Assembly: GCA_048859965.1 (NCBI GenBank)
Contig: JBLIZO010000053.1
Coordinates: 1 to 20,566, forward strand
Reading direction: 5' to 3'
Origin: Fluviibacter sp048859965
GTDB lineage: Bacteria; Pseudomonadota; Gammaproteobacteria; Burkholderiales; Rhodocyclaceae
Length of the DNA stretch: 20,566 nt
This document shows positions 7,547-12,846 of this stretch, piece after piece. The notes below the pieces were generated by a model. It was not told the DNA's origin. It saw only the letters and a program-made list of their open reading frames with translations, and did no database searches. A program made the position numbers and the translations under genes. Position 1 is the first letter of the stretch, and the number at the start of each line of letters is the position of its first letter.

Positions 7547-7894
7547 TTACTGACCGCCGAATTCTTCATAGGCACGCATCGTTTCACCGGCATACATCAG
7601 CGAGGGCCCACCCCCCATCATGACGGCCACGCCGAGCATTTCAGCCAGTTCTTCCTTGGTGACGCCGAGTTTGATGAGCGCCTGTGTGTGAAAGCCGATG
7701 CACCCATCGCATCGGGCGGCAACGCCGATCGCCAGGGCGATCAGCTCTTTGGTTTTAGCGTCGAGCGCACCGGCTTTCATGCTGGCTTGGTGCAGGGCGC
7801 TGAAGCCAGCCTGGACATCCGGTACCTGCCCGCGGAATTGGGCGAGCCCCTTGCTGAGCGATTGAGTCACGGTTTTGAATGATTTTTCAGACAT
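7547..7894 (-). CDS. AhpD-like / carboxymuconolactone decarboxylase-family protein
   Basis: This 115-residue protein has the alkylhydroperoxidase D core. The motif ARCDGCIGFHTQALIKLG provides C62 and C65 and H69 (CxxC-x3-H), and an acidic helix TKELIALAIG precedes it. Family members with this CxxCxxxH core act as thiol peroxidase or disulfide reductase partners in all-helical oligomers. Substrate and electron donor cannot be told here. It is not the lyase-type decarboxylase of the protocatechuate pathway as far as can be seen, since no pathway genes are nearby. The start ATG is preceded on the minus strand by GGGAG at good spacing. It is a cytosolic protein, divergent from the DUF2892 gene, and lies downstream of no other gene, so it is probably a single-gene unit. 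A thiol-redox role beside a thiosulfate enzyme is suggestive only. Confidence 0.9.
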   Translation of the reverse strand: MSEKSFKTVTQSLSKGLAQFRGQVPDVQAGFSALHQASMKAGALDAKTKELIALAIGVAARCDGCIGFHTQALIKLGVTKEELAEMLGVAVMMGGGPSLMYAGETMRAYEEFGGQ

Positions 7895-7927
7895 GATGCA
7901 CTCCCGATGCGGTATTGAATATATAAA

Positions 7928-7950
7928 AGCATATAATATCAGCCTATGCT
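7928..7950. promoter_or_regulatory. Inverted repeat in the divergent AhpD-like/DUF2892 promoter region
   Basis: AGCATA (7928-7933) and TATGCT (7945-7950) are perfect complements 11 bases apart. They are flanked by TATA at 7922-7925 and 7952-7955 in a nearly symmetric arrangement. A TATAAT hexamer (7932-7937, plus strand) lies inside. The A+T-rich block in a 116-base divergent gap is a good place for a shared operator and promoters, for example of an ArsR-type or other dimeric regulator. The regulator is not identifiable. Confidence 0.4.
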
Positions 7951-8010
7951 GTATAAAGCCGTTATCATTCGCATGTTGGCTGTTCTTTTTTTACGATGAA
8001 GGAGTTCAAA

Positions 8011-8244
8011 ATGACTCAGAACGTTGGTGGTTTGGACCGTATTCTGCGTGTCGTGGTTGGTCTGTTGCTGATTGCACTGGCAGCAACCGGTACCGTAGGT
8101 GCCTGGGGTTACATCGGCGTCGTGCCGCTGCTCACAGGTTTGTTCCGTTATTGCCCGGCTTACAGCATCTTCGGTTGCAAGACCGGCGGTTCGGGTGGTT
8201 GTGGTACGGGCTGCGGCACGGGCTGCAAGACCGACTGCAAGTAA
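8011..8244 (+). CDS. DUF2892 small inner-membrane protein with cysteine-rich tail
   Basis: The 77-residue protein starts MTQNVGGLDRILRVVVG, typical of DUF2892 (YgaP-type membrane domain). Two hydrophobic stretches (about 11-27 and 30-45) should form a membrane hairpin. The C-terminal part has C48, C56, C64, C68, C72 and C76; the last four are spaced exactly four residues apart among Gly, Thr and Lys. In the family this domain is often fused to or found beside rhodaneses, and cysteines could carry sulfane sulfur or metal; neither is proven here. The ATG at 8011 follows AAGGAG (7999-8004) at ideal spacing, so an in-frame ATG at 7996 inside that region is rejected. It is monocistronic and ends in a terminator located in queG. 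Confidence 0.88.
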   Translation: MTQNVGGLDRILRVVVGLLLIALAATGTVGAWGYIGVVPLLTGLFRYCPAYSIFGCKTGGSGGCGTGCGTGCKTDCK

Positions 8245-8250
8245 CCCGTT

Positions 8251-9303
8251 TTAGCGGGGCGCAGTGAGCTGCGCCAGAGCCCACTCGATGTGTGTTTTTA
8301 CCAGCACACTTGAGTGGGCTTTTTTCTGGGTTAAAGCGTTGATCATGGTTTCGCTGGCGGGGGCATTGCCTAAGGCCACACTGATGTTGCGTTGCCACTG
8401 CTCATAACCAATACGTCGAATCGCACTACCGGCCATTTTGCTCAGGAACTCGTTTTCATCCCAGTTGAATAGTTCCAAGAGGGTGGCGCTGTCGAGGCTG
8501 TGGCGTGGTGCAAATTCTTTATCGCCATCTGATGTGAAGCGATTCCAAGGGCAAACCAGTTGGCAGTCGTCGCAGCCATAGATGCGATTACCAATCGCCT
8601 TGCGAAATTCGACGGGAATCGGACCTTTGTGTTCGATGGTCAGGTAACTGATGCAGCGACGGGCATCGACCCGGTATGGTGCAGTGATCGCACCGGTGGG
8701 GCAGTGATCGATGCAGCGGGTGCAGCGACCGCAGTGCGGGTCAATTGCGTTATCTTCTGGCAGCGGCAGATTGCAGAGAATCTCGCCGAGAAAGTGCCAC
8801 GAACCCGAACGACCCAGCAACAACGTATGTTTGCCGGTCCAGCCCAGGCCGGCCTGGGTGGCCAGTGCCACTTCCTTCACCGGGGCGGAATCAGTAAATG
8901 CGCGATAAGTGAATGGCCCGGCGACGGCTGTCAGTCGGTCGGCCAGGGTTTGCAGCCGGTTGCGAATGACCTTGTGATAGTCCCGTCCGAGTGCATAACG
9001 CGAGACATAGGCGGCGTTCGGGTCAGCAAGTTGCTTTTCGGCTGGGCGGGCGCTTGCCGGCCAGTAAGGCAGGCTGACACTGATCACTGTCTGCGCGCCT
9101 TGTACCAGTTGCTCCGGGTGTTTGCGCAATTCGCTATGGCGCGCCATGTAGTCCATGCTGCCGTGACAGCCATCGTGTAGCCACGCATCCATAGCCGCCT
9201 GCTGCGCTTGAGAAATGCGTGCCGGCCCGATGCGCACCCCGCTGAAACCGAGCGCCTCGGCTTCGCCAACGATGAAGCGCTTGAGTTCGGGCAGGTTAAT
9301 CAA
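8251..9303 (-). CDS. queG: Epoxyqueuosine reductase QueG
   Basis: QueG reduces epoxyqueuosine to queuosine at the wobble base of GUN-decoding tRNAs, using cobalamin and two [4Fe-4S] clusters. With the chosen start it has 350 residues. The family signature RAFTDSAPVKEVALA holds the likely catalytic D138. The ferredoxin part shows CGRCTRCIDHCP (C191, C194, C197, C201), C217, and CDDCQLVCPWN (C244, C247, C251). A HEAT-like C-terminal region ends in the AHSSVLVKTHIEWAL motif. I prefer the TTG at 9301-9303, which gives MINLPELKRFIVGEAEALGF and overlaps the cupin stop by 8 bases. The in-frame ATG at 9376-9378 would add 25 residues with no homologous appearance; neither start has a clear ribosome-binding site. 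It is coupled to the upstream cupin gene, and its 3' end carries a plus-strand terminator. Confidence 0.95.
   Translation of the reverse strand: MINLPELKRFIVGEAEALGFSGVRIGPARISQAQQAAMDAWLHDGCHGSMDYMARHSELRKHPEQLVQGAQTVISVSLPYWPASARPAEKQLADPNAAYVSRYALGRDYHKVIRNRLQTLADRLTAVAGPFTYRAFTDSAPVKEVALATQAGLGWTGKHTLLLGRSGSWHFLGEILCNLPLPEDNAIDPHCGRCTRCIDHCPTGAITAPYRVDARRCISYLTIEHKGPIPVEFRKAIGNRIYGCDDCQLVCPWNRFTSDGDKEFAPRHSLDSATLLELFNWDENEFLSKMAGSAIRRIGYEQWQRNISVALGNAPASETMINALTQKKAHSSVLVKTHIEWALAQLTAPR
8258..8325 (+). terminator. Tandem-hairpin terminator of the DUF2892 gene, inside queG
   Basis: The first hairpin is GGCGCAG-TGAG-CTGCGCC (8258-8275). The second has perfect 9-base arms AGCCCACTC (8278-8286) and GAGTGGGCT (8312-8320), with an inner GTGTG/CACAC pairing, directly followed by a T run at 8320-8325. 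This is a strong intrinsic terminator for plus-strand transcription. It lies fully inside the last codons of the convergent queG gene. Confidence 0.85.
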
Positions 9304-9772
9304 AGTGGGTGCGCCATGTTTGCCAGAGTTGGGCAGCTTCGGGTGTGCCTTCGGCCGGTGACCAGGTGGCAATCTCATCGCTGCTCAGCGGCACGAAGGG
9401 GCCTGCCTTGGCTTCAAAGAACACGCTGTTTGATTCCAGGGCGAGCAAGGTATGCGTGGTGCCGTGTGGAATATCGATGCCGAAGACTGGGCCGTCCGGA
9501 GAAAGTATGAATGCTTCGCGCACGGCGCCCTGGTCATCGAAGCTCAGGTAGCCGAAACGGCCCTGCAGTACCACAATGCTTTCGTCCTTGTTGGGGTCGT
9601 TGTGCCGATGCGGTCGTACATAGGAGCCGGGCTGCATGGCGTTGATGAGGCGGTGCGCCGGGAAGGCGTCATTTGGGTGAAAGTTGGCATTTTTGCGTTG
9701 CCGATCCGCATTGGCGGCGGCCTGGCACGTTTGGTTCAGCAATGTCTGATCAATCAGGGTGGTTGGCGGCAT
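9296..9772 (-). CDS. WbuC-family cupin metalloprotein
   Basis: The 158-residue sequence matches the cupin-fold WbuC family. Its one-domain beta barrel shows the putative metal ligands H55 and H57 in YVRPHRHNDPN, E64 in KDESIVVLQG, and H107 in IPHGTTHTLLA. The C-terminal stretch FFEAKAGPF is also typical. WbuC genes were named from O-antigen clusters, but the reaction is unknown, and here no polysaccharide genes are nearby. The start ATG (9770-9772) is the first in the frame; a GAG about 10 bases upstream is a weak ribosome-binding site. Its stop overlaps the queG start, which suggests a two-gene unit with queG. A metal-dependent isomerase or epimerase role is possible but unsupported. Confidence 0.85.
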   Translation of the reverse strand: MPPTTLIDQTLLNQTCQAAANADRQRKNANFHPNDAFPAHRLINAMQPGSYVRPHRHNDPNKDESIVVLQGRFGYLSFDDQGAVREAFILSPDGPVFGIDIPHGTTHTLLALESNSVFFEAKAGPFVPLSSDEIATWSPAEGTPEAAQLWQTWRTHFD

Positions 9773-9913
9773 GGGGCGGCTCGTCGTGAAATTTATGGCT
9801 GAATTATGCGCGATGTTGCGCCTGGATCAATGGCATATTCTGCGAACTTGCGGCAACATTCGGCCTTGGTCAAAATTTCGCGGTGACTGTTCGCACCTGT
9901 GCACGCTATTTTT
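9773..9913. promoter_or_regulatory. Divergent cupin-queG / tsaE-amiC promoter region
   Basis: The 141-base gap separates two divergent operons and should hold both promoters. I see no convincing -35/-10 pair. An inverted repeat of ATGTTGC (9813-9819) and GCAACAT (9853-9859) is the only symmetric element noticed, and seven bases at this distance can occur by chance. Confidence 0.3.
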
Positions 9914-10405
9914 ATGCAGACAATTTCGCGCTCGATTCCTGATGAGGCTGCGACGCTGGCCGTTGGCGAGGCGATTGGCCGCGTGCTGTCAGCGCAACCA
10001 GCCGCTGCTCTGCAATTGCAGGTGCATCTGATCGGCGATCTGGGGGCGGGCAAAACAACCTTGGTGCGTGGCGTGTTGCGTGGCCTTGGCTATGACGGCC
10101 GTGTTAAAAGTCCAACGTACCCGTTACTCGAAACCTATCAGGTGGGTGAGGTTATGGTGGCCCACTTTGATCTGTATCGGCTCGAATCGCCAGAGGCCTT
10201 TACCGAGGCGGGTTTTGAAGACTATTTTGTCGGGCCGGGTGTGCGCTTTGTCGAATGGCCCGACCGGGCTGAAGGTGCGGAGACGCGCCTGCCGACACCG
10301 GATTGGCAATTAATGCTGACAGAAACCCCGGCTGGTGGTCGCCAGATGACGATTCAACCCATGACAGCAGCGGGTGTGATGCTGTTGTCGAAGGTCGTGC
10401 TATGA
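9914..10405 (+). CDS. tsaE: tRNA threonylcarbamoyladenosine biosynthesis ATPase TsaE
   Basis: TsaE is the small P-loop ATPase that works with TsaB and TsaD to make t6A37 in tRNAs decoding ANN codons. The 163-residue protein has Walker A GDLGAGKTTL (41-50), followed by the family motif KSPTYPLLETYQ, where SPTF is more usual, then HFDLYRL and the acidic EAFTEAGFEDYF and FVEWPDRAE stretches. I chose the ATG at 9914; a GTG at 9899 is in frame and would add 5 residues. No strong ribosome-binding site is visible for either. The stop codon overlaps the amiC ATG (ATGA), so the pair is translationally coupled, as in the common tsaE-ami arrangement. Confidence 0.95.
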   Translation: MQTISRSIPDEAATLAVGEAIGRVLSAQPAAALQLQVHLIGDLGAGKTTLVRGVLRGLGYDGRVKSPTYPLLETYQVGEVMVAHFDLYRLESPEAFTEAGFEDYFVGPGVRFVEWPDRAEGAETRLPTPDWQLMLTETPAGGRQMTIQPMTAAGVMLLSKVVL

Positions 10406-11775
10406 GTTTGCGCATCCGACGAATGACGCTACGTGGGGCGGTCTCGATGCAGCGTCGACGCCGTTTTCTGCGTTCGCTCGGTTCGTTGTGTCTGCTCTCT
10501 GTCACACCGGTTGGTGCGCTGGCTGCCGCTGCCTCGTCAATTGTGGCGGTGCGGGTCTGGCCCGCCGAAGACTACACGCGCGTGACGATCGAGCACCAGG
10601 GGCCCGTGAAGTTTACGCAGACGATGGTGCATAACCCCGAGCGGTTGGTGGTCGATATCGAAGGGATCGACCTCAATGGTGTACTGAAAAGCCTGGGCGA
10701 TAAAGTCGGTCCTAACGACCCATATATCCGCCAACTGCGCGCGGCTAATTACAAGCCAGGCGTCGTGCGCCTGGTGATGGATTTAAAAGGTGAGGTGGCG
10801 CCGCAGGTATTTAATCTGCCGCCGGTGGGTAATTACCAGAGCCGTCTGGTGATGGATATCTACCCGGTGGTACCGCAGGATCCGCTCATGCAACTGGTCA
10901 GCGGCAAGCAGCCGCCGGCGAAGGAACTGCCCAAAGACGTTGTGAAAGAACCGTCGGCAGTGGAACCGAAAGTCAAACCGGAATTGGCGAAGGCGGAGCC
11001 TGTGAGGCCGGCTGTCGAACCAGAACTGCCCAAACAGGCAGAGGCCACCCCATCCCGGAGCAGCAAGAAGTCGGCCAAAGCCATTACGATCATGCTGGAC
11101 CCCGGGCATGGCGGTGAAGATCCCGGTGCGATTGGGTCGCGCGGTTCCATGGAAAAGAACGTTACGCTGTCGATTGCCCGGCGTTTGCGCGAACGGATCG
11201 AAAATGAACCCGGCATGAAGGCCGCGTTGACGCGCGACGGCGATTTCTTTGTGCCGCTGCAGACGCGGGTGCAGAAGGCGCGTCGTGCCAAAGCCGATCT
11301 CTTTGTCTCGATTCATGCGGATGCCTGGATTAAGCCCGAGGCACGGGGGTCATCGGTATTCGTGCTGTCGGAGAAGGGGGCTTCCAGCGCGGCGGCCCGT
11401 TATCTGGCCCAAAAAGAAAATGACGCCGATAAGGTGGGTGGGGTCAATTTCACGGTAGCCGACCCGCATCTGGCGAGGACGCTCATGGATTTGACCCAGA
11501 CGGCGACGCAGAACGACAGCATGAAACTGGGCAAATCGGTGCTGAGTAACCTGGGCAGTGTGAACGCTCTGCATAAGGCCGGCGTGGAGCAGGCCGGCTT
11601 TGCCGTGCTGAAGGCGCCGGATATTCCCTCGATCCTGATTGAAACGGCTTTTATTTCGAACCCGGACGAGGAAAAGCGTCTGAATGACGAGGAGTACCAG
11701 GAGAAACTGGCCGAGGCGATCATGCGCGGGATTCGTCAGTATCTGGCCAGAAATCCGTCATTCAACAAGGCCTGA
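10402..11775 (+). CDS. amiC: N-acetylmuramoyl-L-alanine amidase, AmiB/AmiC type
   Basis: This periplasmic zinc amidase cleaves the peptide stem from muramic acid and splits septal peptidoglycan during daughter-cell separation. From the ATG that overlaps tsaE it has 457 residues. The N-terminus has RRRRFLRSLG (18-27), a twin-arginine-like export motif, then a hydrophobic stretch ending in GALAAAAS. An AMIN domain (about 46-155) follows, then a linker rich in Pro, Lys and Glu (about 165-220). The Amidase_3 domain carries the zinc ligands H236 (DPGHGG), E251 (SMEKNV) and H305 (SIHADAW), and catalytic E414 (IETAFISNPDEE). No LysM domain is visible, which argues against AmiB-with-LysM forms; amiC versus amiB is otherwise uncertain. 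In-frame ATGs at residues 8 and 16 are alternative starts. Confidence 0.94.
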   Translation: MSLRIRRMTLRGAVSMQRRRRFLRSLGSLCLLSVTPVGALAAAASSIVAVRVWPAEDYTRVTIEHQGPVKFTQTMVHNPERLVVDIEGIDLNGVLKSLGDKVGPNDPYIRQLRAANYKPGVVRLVMDLKGEVAPQVFNLPPVGNYQSRLVMDIYPVVPQDPLMQLVSGKQPPAKELPKDVVKEPSAVEPKVKPELAKAEPVRPAVEPELPKQAEATPSRSSKKSAKAITIMLDPGHGGEDPGAIGSRGSMEKNVTLSIARRLRERIENEPGMKAALTRDGDFFVPLQTRVQKARRAKADLFVSIHADAWIKPEARGSSVFVLSEKGASSAAARYLAQKENDADKVGGVNFTVADPHLARTLMDLTQTATQNDSMKLGKSVLSNLGSVNALHKAGVEQAGFAVLKAPDIPSILIETAFISNPDEEKRLNDEEYQEKLAEAIMRGIRQYLARNPSFNKA

Positions 11776-11786
11776 GCCTTAGCCTT

Positions 11787-11792
11787 TATAAT
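11787..11792 (+). promoter_or_regulatory. Candidate -10 box upstream of ribF
   Basis: A perfect TATAAT lies in the 59-base gap between amiC and ribF, 42 bases before the ribF ATG. The best upstream match for a -35 box, TTCAAC at 11761-11766, sits 20 bases away, which is too far for a standard sigma-70 promoter. It may still give the ribF-ileS-lspA-fkpB-ispH run its own promoter. No terminator is seen after amiC, so read-through is also likely. Confidence 0.35.
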
Positions 11793-11834
11793 GCAGGGTT
11801 TTCCGGGTTTATCGGTTTTTTAGGCACCTTTTCC

Positions 11835-12815
11835 ATGCGCGTATTTCGCGGCCTTCATCCCGCTGCCGATGCAGATGCCGTCGTCACGATCGGCAACTTC
11901 GATGGTATGCATCGGGGGCATCAGGCACTGTTGCGTCAGCTTCGGGCTGAGGCGCAGTCGCGCAGCTTGCATGCGTCGGTATTGACGTTTTCGCCGCACC
12001 CACGCGAGTTTTTTGCACGCAAGGTCGACGCTACCGGGGCAAGTATTCCGGCACGTTTGCATACGCTGCGTGAAAAGCTGGAGGCGTTGGCGGCAGCTGG
12101 TGTCGATGATACCCGTATGGTGCGTTTCGATGATGCGTTTGCTCGTCTCGGTCCGGAAGACTTCGTACGGACGGTGCTTGTGGGTGCGATGCGCGCCAGG
12201 CACATCATCATCGGTGATGATTTTCGTTTTGGCGCCCGTCGCGCCGGTGACTTCGAACTGCTGAAAGCGCTCGGGCACCCGTATGGTTTCACGGTTTCCG
12301 CCATCGATACCCAATGTCTGGCGGGGGACCGCTTTTCCAGCTCGCAGGTGCGTTCGGCATTGGCCGCTGGCGATCTGGATCGCGCCGAGGCCTTGCTGGG
12401 TTATCCCTATGCTATGGCAGGCCGTGTCGTCCACGGTCGTCAGTTAGGCCGTACGATCGGTGTGCCGACAGCGAATGTCAGGATTCGCCATGATCCTTTG
12501 CCGCTACGCGGTGTGTTTGTCGTCGATGTGGCGCTGGACGAAACACATGCGGCTGTGCCGCAGACTCGCCGCCGTTATGCCGGCGTCGCCAATCTCGGTT
12601 ATCGACCGACGCTGGGTGGCGACACGCGCCCATTGCTGGAGGTGCATTTGTTTGATTTTTCGGGCGATCTTTACGGTGCCCATCTGGATGTGCGTTTCCT
12701 CGCCAAGCTGCGCGATGAAATGACCTTTGCCGATTTCGACGCGCTGACTGCTCAGATCCGTGATGATCTGGCGCAAGCGCGCGCCTTTTTTGTACAGCAC
12801 CCCGTTTTACCCTGA
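11835..12815 (+). CDS. ribF: Bifunctional riboflavin kinase / FAD synthetase RibF
   Basis: RibF phosphorylates riboflavin to FMN and adenylylates FMN to FAD. Of 326 residues, the N-terminal half is the nucleotidyltransferase with GNFDGMHRGHQ (20-30) and the later LAGDRFSSSQVRSALAAGDL motif. The C-terminal half is the flavokinase, with GRTIGVPTANVR (GVPTAN at 209-214), GVFVVDVAL and a NLGYRPTLGGD stretch. Length and domain order are those of the family. It opens the conserved gene order ribF-ileS-lspA-fkpB-ispH and ends 31 bases before ileS. Linkage with ispH, an FeS enzyme supplied by flavin-based reductants in many bacteria, is a conserved synteny but not proof of a shared pathway. Confidence 0.97.
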   Translation: MRVFRGLHPAADADAVVTIGNFDGMHRGHQALLRQLRAEAQSRSLHASVLTFSPHPREFFARKVDATGASIPARLHTLREKLEALAAAGVDDTRMVRFDDAFARLGPEDFVRTVLVGAMRARHIIIGDDFRFGARRAGDFELLKALGHPYGFTVSAIDTQCLAGDRFSSSQVRSALAAGDLDRAEALLGYPYAMAGRVVHGRQLGRTIGVPTANVRIRHDPLPLRGVFVVDVALDETHAAVPQTRRRYAGVANLGYRPTLGGDTRPLLEVHLFDFSGDLYGAHLDVRFLAKLRDEMTFADFDALTAQIRDDLAQARAFFVQHPVLP

Positions 12816-12846
12816 TTCCGCTTGAATACACTCGTGCAGTAATCTC

